Shown here: piece after piece, positions 1-7,706 of the stretch
Position numbering within the stretch: the stretch's first letter is position 1
How the letters are laid out: the number at the start of each line of letters is the position of its first letter
Source of the DNA: Bacteroidota bacterium
GTDB taxonomy: Bacteria > Bacteroidota > Bacteroidia > Chitinophagales > Chitinophagaceae
Assembly: GCA_013289015.1 (NCBI GenBank)
Contig: JABDAV010000030.1
Location: forward strand, 1-34,793
DNA: 34,793 nucleotides
Direction of reading: 5' to 3'
The notes under the pieces: generated by a model
The model's database searches: none
Told to the model about the DNA's origin: nothing
What the model saw: the letters and a program-made list of their open reading frames with translations, nothing else
Translations under genes and position numbers: made by a program

Positions 1-1690
1 CGTATTATATAAACCATGTAGTTGTCCATCATGTGTTGGACCAGGCGCCGGGTTTGGAACAGGAGTATAGCTTCCGGCCACTCCCCCATTTGCTGTATTG
101 ATGAAATTTATCGCATTATCATCACCTGCCCTGCAAAGATCAAAGAAAGTGGAATACTCACCGCTCAGTTCATGCCGGTATTCACTCAATACCATTTGCA
201 AGGGATCGGTGATCGGCTTACCGGGAGTACCATCAAAATTAGCGCTGTCTTTCATTTCAGAAGGTGCAGATCCACCCCATGCTCTGTCTCTTACAAGTTT
301 TAAATCAGCCATTGCTCCGGTAACATCCCCAGTGCGAATTTTACATTCAGCCCTGCTTAGCAGCACTTCAGCATAACGCATCAATATCTGGTTTTGGTCT
401 CCAAAAATATGCGCTGTATTATCGGTGGGACTATTATAATTACCGGTAAGATTTGGGTCTCTCCATTTTTTTGAGCAAACATATCCTGAACGGCCTTTAT
501 CATCTCCATACCATGGCTTCTTTAAAGTTCCAACCGTATTTATGATTGTACCATTATCTGCCGTATATATTTTTTTCTGATTTGTGTCGCTGGAAGCAAA
601 ACCTGATACTACAGGCGGGTAACCTTTTATTCCGCCCCATTTGGCAATGATTCCCGGACTTTGCAGTGAATCGCCCGGACCTACAATAGTAAGGTACTTA
701 CGCTTATCTCCTACCTGATAAGAGTTCCATAATGCAGGGTTGCCATAATCATAACCTTGCTGTGTTATTTCATTTGGCCAGCTAAAGCTGTCTATCCATC
801 CAAGTTCAGCGCCAGGCGGATTCCAGCTTCCACCCCAATCCTGCGGATCACCTGGTTTTAAGTAAAACTGAACTTCGAAAAGAGATTCATCGTTATTCTG
901 ATGATTATATTCGTTCACATCTGCAAAATTTGGCATCAGATGATAGTTATTGGTAAGCTCCGGATTATTGAAAGCTGCTAAAGCCCCCGTATAATCCTGC
1001 AGCCACATGCGTGCAGCACCATCATAAGCGTACGCCGCACCCTTAGTTGCTCTTCCCAGATCAGCAGGCGCTAATTGTGTTTTTGACAATAATAAAGTTT
1101 CTGCCTGCGTCATATCGCTCACTATCTGCATAAACACAGAATCCCTAGTAGACCTGGGCCTTAAGCCAAGATTTACAGCACCACTTGTATCTGTTTCTAA
1201 CGGAACACCGCCAAAAGATGCGGCCAGGTAATAAAAGGTCATTCCTCTCAGGAAAAAAGCCTCCCCTCTTAAACGGTTCGCTAAAGCAGGGTCAACAACC
1301 CCTTCCTGTTCTGCTTTCGTAATGATCTGAAATACAGAATTCGCCCTTGCAATACCAATATAAGAATAGTTCCAGAGATAAGTGAGTCCAACAAAAGATG
1401 TCGGGGTCTGATAGTTATTCCAGGCTACATCGGCACCCCAGTTAAAGAAGTCGTGCGTGGAGAAATTGGCTCTGTACCAAAGGGCTTTTTTAAGCAGGTT
1501 ACTATTCTGATACGTGTCATAAATAGCATTTACAAGTGAAACTACCTGTTGCGACTTACTGGCTGCAGCGTCAGGCGAGATTCCAAATGTATTGGTCTGA
1601 TTTAAAAAACTTTTTGAACACGCCAACGGAATAATCGTGCAGGGAAGCGCTATTACACAAATTATGATTATTACTGTAATTCTTTTCATA
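1..1690 (-). CDS. SusD/RagB-family nutrient-binding outer-membrane lipoprotein (3' end outside window)
   Basis: My own reverse-strand reading gives an open frame from ATG at 1690 to the window edge (563 codons, no stop), so the C-terminus is missing; SusD proteins are usually 500-600 residues, so most is present. The N-terminus MKRITVIIIICVIALPC leads to a Cys (PLACSKSFLNQ), which suggests a lipoprotein signal with a slightly atypical lipobox. Family signs are an N-terminal helical TPR-like part (RLRGEAFFLRGMTFYYLA) and the late motif QILMRYAEVLLSRAEC followed by LSEYRHELSGEYSTFFDLCR, typical of SusD/RagB. SusD proteins cap the SusC transporter on the cell surface and bind glycan or peptide ligands. 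It starts 21 nt after the SusC stop, so the two are almost certainly co-transcribed. The substrate cannot be told from the sequence. Confidence 0.9.
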
Positions 1691-1711
1691 TCGTTGAATT
1701 TGTTCTTTTTT

Positions 1712-4700
1712 TTAAAAGGTTACGTTAAATCCGAAAGTAAAATACTTTGAAGATGGATATGTTCCATTGTCAACCCCGTTTTGAGTTGCATTTCCACCCT
1801 GGATTCCTATTTCAGGATCAAGCCCGGTGTATTTTGTAATAGTAAACAGATTTTGAGCAGATACATATACCCTTATTTTTGATATAGCATATTTGCTCAA
1901 CAGGCTTTCCGGCAACGTATAACCGATGGAAAGATTTTTCAACTTCAGGAAACTTCCGTCTTCGATCCATACACTGGAGGGAACATTGTTAAGCGAAGTG
2001 GCATCGCCACCAGGGGCAACAGCCCGTGCATACCTGTTCGATCCATTGGCTGGCGTCCATGCATTCTCATAATATTGTTCACTTACGTTCTCAATTCCTT
2101 CTGAACCTCTCGATCCGAAACTCTCGAGGTTGCTTTCAACATAGTTCAATATCTTGTTTCCGTAAGAACCATAGAAGTACAAATTGAAATCCCACGCTTT
2201 ATAAGAAGCGTCCAGGTTCAGGCCGCCGTAAAATTTAGGTTGCGGACTTCCGATAGCTACTCTGTCATTATCATCTACTACGCCATCCCCGTTCTCATCC
2301 GCGAAAATACGGTCACCAGGTTCAGCAACAGTACCCGGACGATATATGCCACCGGGAGCTTTTGCATTCATATCATCAATTTGTTTTTGGTTTTGATAAA
2401 TACCAATTGCTTTTAAACCATAAAACTCTCCCACAGGTCCCCCTACATAAGAGCGGGTAAATTGATCCCATTCCTGGAAGCCGTTTAAAGTTAAGCCGCC
2501 AAAATTCGTTACAAAGCTGGTTCCCGATGCTATGCTGGTGAGTTTATTTTGAATTGCAGACACTGTTAAACCAACGCCATAATGAAAATCCCTGCTTGCA
2601 TTTCCGTTGTAATTAGCAGCAAATTCCCAACCCTTATTGTTCATACTTCCTACATTGCGGGTAATGTAATTATAACCGGTTTGTGCGGGCGCCGCAAGTA
2701 ACAGCAGAAAATCTTTTGAGTCGCGGTTAAACCAGTCAGCAGTAAAAGTTAAAGCTCCTTTCAAAAAAGCGGCATCCATACCAATATCTGTTTGTTTATC
2801 CGTTTCCCATTTCAGGGTTGGATTGGCCGGTTGGGTTGATGCAATACCATTTTGATATATTTTATTAAACGGATAACCGAGATTATCCAGTACGGTACCA
2901 TTGGCACTCGTTCCATTTACACTTGACGCATAATTTCCTGCATACAATGATTGATATTGGTACAACCCGATAGGAATTTCATTTCCTACCTCACCCCAAC
3001 TGCCCCTCAGCTTCAGGTCATATAGCCAGTTGGCATTTTTCAAAAAATCTTCATTTTTTATTCTCCATCCAACAGCGGCAGAAGGAAATGTGCCGTATTT
3101 ATGCCCTGTATCAAACTTGGAAGATCCGTCTCTTCTTATTGTAGCGGTCAGCATGTATTTATCAGCATACTGATAGCTTACTCTTGCAAATGTTGAAGAC
3201 AAAGAATATACGTTCTCGCCATTTCCGGTGTTCGATCCCGGAGGAGTATTCGGATCAAGCACAAGATTTGTAACCAGCGATAGGTCTCTTGTAACACTGT
3301 TTGCAGGAATACCGCCTCCTCCCATACCGGTCCATGTATTTTCCTGGGCAGAAATACCACCTACAAAATTGATCGTATTTAAACCAAAGGTTTTATCATA
3401 CGATATTGTGTTTTCCCACAGCCATTCAAATGTACGGTTCAGCGTCTGGTGATAATTTGCAGGCGTTGTAACCGCTCCCGGATATTGTTCGCCGGCCCTG
3501 TCATCTTCAGGCTGCAGATAAAAACTTGAGTAATCACTCACGTTCACCCCTGCATTCGTTTTAATTTTAAGGCCGGGGGAAATAGTTGCTTCCAGGGAAG
3601 TTGTTGCCAGGATAAAATTTGACGTATTCTGGTATTGGTTGGTCTCAACAGAATAAACCGGGTTACCCCATTTGCTCACAAGCGTATTAAGCGGATAGTA
3701 AAAGCCATAATTGCCTTTATCGTCTTTGATCTGGTTAGTGAACATGTTGCCACCATCCATGGTAGGCGGAAGCAGTGCTACCTGGAGAAGATTGCCCGTT
3801 CCAAGAGGATTGTTTTGATCCTGGTAAGAATATTTCACACTTGTTGATGATCTGAGCCATGAGGTAGCCTGGTAATCTAAGTTAAGATTAAGGCTATATC
3901 TTTTAAAAAAGGAACCGATCACGATGCCTTTTTGGTCGTAATAGCCAAACGACATTGCTGCCTGGGCTTTATCACTTCCTCCACGAATGCCAAGTGTATA
4001 ACTTTGCGTTAGGCCTGGCCTGTAAACAGCATTCTGCCAATCTACATTATGAAGTGAATCGGGATTATTCCAGATCGGTAACGGATTATACGTATGCGTT
4101 GAATCTCCGGCCTTGACCTGGGAAGAAAGGGTAGCCCACTGCTGCGCATTTAACAGGTCATATTTTTTAGGTGTGCTTTGAGAAGAAACAGACCCGTCTA
4201 AAGAAACCTGCATTTTATTTTTTGTGCCTTTTTTTGTAGTTATAATCACAACGCCATTGGCTGCACGAATACCGTAAATAGCTGTTGCAGATGCGTCTTT
4301 CAACACATCTATGCTGGCAATATCATTTGGATTGATATTATTGATGCCCCCGCTCGTAGGATAACCATCTATAACATATAAAGGAACATTACCTCCACTG
4401 GCAAGGCTTCCGACTCCTCTTATCAGTACAGTTACATTTCCCCCGGGTGAGGCATCGTTGTTTATTACCTGAACGCCGGCCGCTCTTCCCTGCATAGCCT
4501 GGTCTAAAGTAGTTACAGGAACTTTTTCAATAGTAGCAGCATTTATACTTGCTATGGAGCCGGTGACATCTCTGCGCCTTTGCGTTCCGTAGCCGACTAC
4601 TACCACCTGTTCAAGTGATTGCGTTCCCGGTATCAAATGAATAATAATATTGCTTTGGCTGTTTACCGGCACTTCCTGCGGGGTATAACCAATGGCACTA

Positions 4701-4948
4701 ACAACAAGCGTAGTATTTGCCGCTACGTCCAGTTTGAAGTTTCCATTATTATCCGCCACTGTGCCTTTTTTAGTGCCCTTAATGACGATGCTTGCACTGG
4801 ATATACCACTATCGCTTTGATTTGAGGTCACTCTTCCTGATACCTGTATGTTCTGGGCTTTAAGCACAGGGCTTATTGCAACAAAAAATAAGAACAGGAA
4901 CAGGTTCTTTCTTAAATAAAAGCTGTACTTGAATTGGTTGTGTTTCAT
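1712..4948 (-). CDS. SusC/RagA-family TonB-linked outer-membrane transporter
   Basis: 1078 residues, normal for SusC. Order seen: signal peptide (LFLFLFFVAISPVLKAQ, about 15-32), a CarboxypepD_reg-like domain (about 34-112, with IVIKGTKKGTVADNNGNFKL), the TonB-box/plug region (LEQVVVVGYGTQRRRDVTGS, then VTVLIRGVGSLASGG and the SusC hallmark LYVIDGYPTSGGINNINPND with DIASIDVLKDASATAIYG), and a long beta-barrel ending in YFTFGFNVTF with a terminal Phe. It imports a ligand across the outer membrane with energy from TonB-ExbBD. It is the first gene of the susC-susD pair. The 32-bp palindrome at 5213-5244 is the best candidate for control. No sigma/anti-sigma pair, hybrid two-component sensor or glycoside hydrolase is seen beside it in this window. 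Confidence 0.95.
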   Translation of the reverse strand: MKHNQFKYSFYLRKNLFLFLFFVAISPVLKAQNIQVSGRVTSNQSDSGISSASIVIKGTKKGTVADNNGNFKLDVAANTTLVVSAIGYTPQEVPVNSQSNIIIHLIPGTQSLEQVVVVGYGTQRRRDVTGSIASINAATIEKVPVTTLDQAMQGRAAGVQVINNDASPGGNVTVLIRGVGSLASGGNVPLYVIDGYPTSGGINNINPNDIASIDVLKDASATAIYGIRAANGVVIITTKKGTKNKMQVSLDGSVSSQSTPKKYDLLNAQQWATLSSQVKAGDSTHTYNPLPIWNNPDSLHNVDWQNAVYRPGLTQSYTLGIRGGSDKAQAAMSFGYYDQKGIVIGSFFKRYSLNLNLDYQATSWLRSSTSVKYSYQDQNNPLGTGNLLQVALLPPTMDGGNMFTNQIKDDKGNYGFYYPLNTLVSKWGNPVYSVETNQYQNTSNFILATTSLEATISPGLKIKTNAGVNVSDYSSFYLQPEDDRAGEQYPGAVTTPANYHQTLNRTFEWLWENTISYDKTFGLNTINFVGGISAQENTWTGMGGGGIPANSVTRDLSLVTNLVLDPNTPPGSNTGNGENVYSLSSTFARVSYQYADKYMLTATIRRDGSSKFDTGHKYGTFPSAAVGWRIKNEDFLKNANWLYDLKLRGSWGEVGNEIPIGLYQYQSLYAGNYASSVNGTSANGTVLDNLGYPFNKIYQNGIASTQPANPTLKWETDKQTDIGMDAAFLKGALTFTADWFNRDSKDFLLLLAAPAQTGYNYITRNVGSMNNKGWEFAANYNGNASRDFHYGVGLTVSAIQNKLTSIASGTSFVTNFGGLTLNGFQEWDQFTRSYVGGPVGEFYGLKAIGIYQNQKQIDDMNAKAPGGIYRPGTVAEPGDRIFADENGDGVVDDNDRVAIGSPQPKFYGGLNLDASYKAWDFNLYFYGSYGNKILNYVESNLESFGSRGSEGIENVSEQYYENAWTPANGSNRYARAVAPGGDATSLNNVPSSVWIEDGSFLKLKNLSIGYTLPESLLSKYAISKIRVYVSAQNLFTITKYTGLDPEIGIQGGNATQNGVDNGTYPSSKYFTFGFNVTF

Positions 4949-5212
4949 ACGAGGAATATTTGCAGTTTTTAGCGTTGCAGAATGGTGCAGTTGTATATAA
5001 AATTTTTGTCTCTTCTATCGTTAAGCAATAACCAGGAATATGTACTTTGATTGAATAGAAACGATCACGCTGTGCAGCAGCTATCAATGATCAAAACTCC
5101 GGCAATCTTGTGTAAACAGTGTTAGTCTCTAATCATACTACAAGCAAAATCCATAAAAACCTATTGCAAGTTAACTGGAAAAAAGCTAAAAAATAAAACC
5201 GGAAGTATTAAT

Positions 5213-5244
5213 CTACGCAATCGTTGCCGGCAACGATTGCGTAG
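5213..5244. promoter_or_regulatory. Perfect 32-bp palindrome, candidate operator for the susC-susD operon
   Basis: The 16-nt half CTACGCAATCGTTGCC is followed directly by its exact reverse complement, with no loop. Each half also contains a pseudo-palindrome with a central CG (GCAATCGTTGC), the general shape of LacI/PurR-family operators, so the site could hold two overlapping operators. It lies 265 bp upstream of the SusC start. No T-run follows it, so it is not a typical terminator. The role as operator is inference. Confidence 0.55.
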
Positions 5245-5426
5245 AACTTTGAAACTTGCAATCAAACCGTTAAGCCCGGATAATAAGCATAAAGCTGGAG
5301 TGCCTGGCATTAAAGATCAGTTCCAGGCACTTGTACTTGAAGATTTACCATACAACCATATAACAGTGCTGGTAAACCACTATAAAAGCCTGCATTTCTT
5401 TAGAACTATACATTCGGATAAATCCT

Positions 5427-5481
5427 CCATACCTTCCCCATACCTGCTCCATACTTCCTCCATACCTGTACCATATTTACT
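5427..5481. repeat. Five tandem degenerate 11-bp repeats (CCATACCTnnn)
   Basis: Read in steps of 11: ccataccttcc, ccatacctgct, ccatacttcct, ccatacctgta, ccatatttact. The period is exact over five units; positions 1-5 (CCATA) are invariant and the last three vary. The array is intergenic. Confidence 0.85.
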
Positions 5482-5667
5482 GCGTGGTCTTTCCAAATTC
5501 CTTCTGCATAACGGGGCTGATGTGCAGGAATTGAATTGTCAAAAACAATAGCTGGAATCTGTAGGTGATGATGGTATAAATATAATTGTTTTTCGGTTGC
5601 CTTACAACGGTTATTTATCAACGGATCTGCCTGTATATTATAGCTGCTTTATTATCATTATTTAGCC

Positions 5668-5701
5668 GGTAGTTGTTCGGTCGGTAAAGCGAACAACTAC
5701 C
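5668..5701. repeat. Intergenic hairpin with perfect 12-bp arms
   Basis: Left arm ggtagttgttcg (5668-5679) and right arm cgaacaactacc (5690-5701) are exact reverse complements around a 10-nt loop. No T-run follows on either strand, so a Rho-independent terminator is unlikely. The word tagttgttcg recurs several times in the array at 18570-18624. Confidence 0.75.
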
Positions 5702-5827
5702 AAGCAAATGAGCCTGCAGGTTGCTTGTGTCTTCCCCTGGAAACTTTACATATCTATGGTTATTGCTAAATGGGCTTTATAGTTACCGGGACGACATCTT
5801 TTAGAATGGTTTCATGCCTTTGAGTGC

Positions 5828-5915
5828 AATAATGTGCCCTTCGATGCCTTTAACCTGCCTCCTGGTAGCCCTTAGATAGCCTTTAGCCTGCCCGTTACCT
5901 GCCTGTTGATAGGGA
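5828..5915. repeat. About eight degenerate 11-bp-period repeats (nTTAnnTGCCT)
   Basis: Steps of 11 give aataatgtgcc, cttcgatgcct, ttaacctgcct, cctggtagccc, ttagatagcct, ttagcctgccc, gttacctgcct, gttgataggga. The right half of the unit (TGCCT/AGCCT) is best kept and the middle varies. The edge units are weak, so the exact limits are uncertain. Confidence 0.65.
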
Positions 5916-5974
5916 AGGACAAACCTCCATATAACCGCTGCGCAATGGCAATATGCAATTGCGGGCATGAAAAT

Positions 5975-6037
5975 AATTATTTGCTGAAGATTGAAACGAA
6001 TGGTGAAGTTGTAACAAAGCAGTTTGTAAAAGAATAA
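5975..6037 (+). pseudogene. Relic: last 20 codons of a T9SS sorting domain
   Basis: The frame reads NYLLKIETNGEVVTKQFVKE and then TAA at 6035-6037, matching the C-termini of the three full genes that follow, and the next 29 nt match the spacer found between those genes. Upstream of 5975 the similarity stops and no start or propeller repeats are present. It is the remaining tail of a further array copy whose body was lost. Confidence 0.85.
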
Positions 6038-6066
6038 TTATTTTCAATACGCTAAACGCTTTTGCT
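6038..6066 (+). repeat. Conserved spacer before array copy 1
   Basis: The 29 nt between the relic stop codon and the copy 1 ATG contain TTTTCAATACGCTAAACGC. Close versions lie before copies 2, 3 and 4 (7678-7706, 9297-9326, 13659-13687). No clear Shine-Dalgarno is present, as is common in this phylum. It belongs to the duplicated unit and may carry the translation start signals. Confidence 0.75.
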
Positions 6067-7677
6067 ATGAAACTAACCTTTACACTTATTGCTTTATGTT
6101 TTTACTGTTTCTTGCATGCACAAAAAGCCGGAACGCTGGATAAATCATTTGGAGATAGTGGCAAAGTGCTTATCAGTTTTAATAACACTGAATTGCAATG
6201 CTTTGCTTCTGCAATACAAAAAGATAATAAAACTATAGTTGTTGGAGAATATGATTCTGCAAGCAACAACTTTTTTCTAAATGGCTTTTTAGTTTTACGC
6301 TATTTGCCGAGTGGTGTCTTAGATAAAAGCTTTGGCAATAATGGAAGAGTAATAATAAATTTTGGGTATGATCTTCAAGTTGCAGACGCTGTAGTTGTAC
6401 AAGAAGATGGAAAGATCGTAATAACTGGCTATAGCGTAAGCGGCTTTTTTGATGTAAACTATGATATACCAATGGCGAGGCTAAATACTGATGGCAGTTT
6501 GGACAGTAGCTTTGGTAATAACGGAAAAGTGATCACTGATTTTAGTGATGGAGACAATGCAAGTTCAGTATGCCTCCAGGAAGACGGTAAAATAGTTGTT
6601 GGCGGATATTATAATAAGGTTGATTTTTTATTGATACGCTACAACACAAATGGAAGCTTGGACAGCTCGTTTGGAAACAAGGGTAAAGTAATAAAGATGT
6701 TCAGTGAAATATCTTCAATAGCCTCTGTCGCCATACAACCTGATGGAAAAATAGTAGCAGGTGGACTTACCGATGCAGGCAATTCAAAATTTGAAATTGG
6801 ACGTTATAACAGCAATGGTACTCCTGATTCTGCCTTTGGTATAAATGGATTTGTAACTACAGATTATGGCGCAAACAGTGATCAGATTTTTAAAATAATT
6901 ATTCAACCAGATAAAAAAATTATAGCGGTTGGTGGTACAGGTTTAAACTTTGATACTAAACATGAATATATAGCTGTTGCGCGGTATAAATCCAATGGTG
7001 ATTTAGACAGCACGTTCGGCATAAATGGTAAAAGCACACTGCAATACCCAAATGAAAGAGCTACAGGATACAATGCAGTTTTGCAGAGTGATGATAAATT
7101 GATTGTTACAGGGCCACTAACTTCAAATATTGATGTGGATTATCTTTTGGTAAGGCTAAAAACTGATGGTAGCATTGATTCAAGCTTTGGCACAAACGGT
7201 TCTGTTATTACAGATTTTTCGGAATTATATGATGTGCCTTGGGGCATAGGAATACGGAGCGATAACATTATTGTTGCTGCGGGTTCTTCTCAACTGTATG
7301 ATCCAACCAGCATTTTTGATGTTTCACTTGCCGCGTATAATGAGTTTGGAAAAAAACAAATCATCATTCAAAAGATCAAACACTATATAGCCACGCATAA
7401 TGATGCGCAGGCAACAACATTGAATAATGTTTTCATCTATCCCAATCCTGCACAAAACATATTGCATGTTGAAGGCTTATCATCAAATGCAAAACTTACT
7501 GTTGTTGATTTTGCTGGTAATGTAATTGTGAGTCGTGAGTTGTCACCTGTCCCGTCAAATACGGGAGTTGTGAGTAATGAATACGATCTTAATATTTCTT
7601 CATTGCATGCAGGTAATTATTTACTAAAGATTGAAAAGAATGGTGAAGTGGTTACAAAGCAATTTGTGAAAGAATAA
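6067..7677 (+). CDS. Secreted delta-60 repeat beta-propeller protein with T9SS sorting domain (array copy 1)
   Basis: 536 residues. Signal peptide MKLTFTLIALCFYCFLHAQ, then seven delta-60 units, each with a motif like LDxSFGxxGxV plus QxDGKIVVxG and RYNxxGS (LDKSFGDSGKV, LDKSFGNNGRV, LDSSFGNNGKV, LDSSFGNKGKV, PDSAFGINGFV, LDSTFGINGKS, IDSSFGTNGSV). Seven units fit a seven-bladed propeller. A basic linker (KKQIIIQKIKHYI) leads to a type A sorting domain (IYPNPAQNILHVEG ... AGNYLLKIEKNGE), which in this phylum directs export and surface attachment by T9SS. Ligand and role are unknown; no catalytic motif is seen. Bases 7546-7566 (codons 494-500, PVPSNTG) are a 21-nt palindromic insertion missing from copy 3. 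It is the first intact gene of a tandem array. Confidence 0.93.
   Translation: MKLTFTLIALCFYCFLHAQKAGTLDKSFGDSGKVLISFNNTELQCFASAIQKDNKTIVVGEYDSASNNFFLNGFLVLRYLPSGVLDKSFGNNGRVIINFGYDLQVADAVVVQEDGKIVITGYSVSGFFDVNYDIPMARLNTDGSLDSSFGNNGKVITDFSDGDNASSVCLQEDGKIVVGGYYNKVDFLLIRYNTNGSLDSSFGNKGKVIKMFSEISSIASVAIQPDGKIVAGGLTDAGNSKFEIGRYNSNGTPDSAFGINGFVTTDYGANSDQIFKIIIQPDKKIIAVGGTGLNFDTKHEYIAVARYKSNGDLDSTFGINGKSTLQYPNERATGYNAVLQSDDKLIVTGPLTSNIDVDYLLVRLKTDGSIDSSFGTNGSVITDFSELYDVPWGIGIRSDNIIVAAGSSQLYDPTSIFDVSLAAYNEFGKKQIIIQKIKHYIATHNDAQATTLNNVFIYPNPAQNILHVEGLSSNAKLTVVDFAGNVIVSRELSPVPSNTGVVSNEYDLNISSLHAGNYLLKIEKNGEVVTKQFVKE
7353..7677 (+). repeat. Conserved 3' block of copy 1 (linker plus sorting domain)
   Basis: The 3' part of copy 1 is nearly the same at DNA level as 8970-9296 in copy 2 and, apart from the short variable segment, 10621-10925 in copy 3. 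The propeller-coding parts are much more divergent. This is strong evidence for recent duplication or gene conversion limited to the ends. Confidence 0.8.
7546..7566 (+). repeat. 21-nt in-frame palindromic insertion in copy 1
   Basis: The segment begins CCTGTCCCG and contains TCCCGTCAAATACGGGA, a 6-bp stem (TCCCGT/ACGGGA). It encodes PVPSNTG and starts exactly on a codon boundary. The same segment is at 9165-9185 and 22209-22229, and is missing at the matching point of copy 3 (junction 10814/10815). Confidence 0.85.
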
Positions 7678-7706
7678 TCTATCTTCAATACACTAAACAC
7701 TTTGCT

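Larger units (their letters stand above)
4949..6066. other. 1.1-kb intergenic region upstream of susC and of the delta-60 array
   Basis: No convincing gene: short frames on both strands here have no family features and are built partly from tandem repeats. The region holds the 32-bp palindrome (5213-5244), an 11-bp-period array (5427-5481), a 12-bp-arm hairpin (5668-5701), a second 11-bp-period array (5828-5915) and a relic of a sorting-domain gene (5975-6037). I found no exact Bacteroidetes -7 box (TAnnTTTG) for susC on the minus strand. Confidence 0.7.

Noticed and set aside
22-376. Plus-strand frames at the left edge
   Set aside because: They lie antisense to the SusD-family frame, which is open through the whole region and has clear family motifs.
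5213-5244. 32-bp palindrome as a terminator
   Set aside because: There is no T-run on either side and no gene ends close to it on either strand.
5237-5621. Overlapping small frames on both strands in the 5.2-5.6 kb gap
   Set aside because: They run through the 11-bp tandem array and show no signal peptide, domain or start signals; most likely chance frames.
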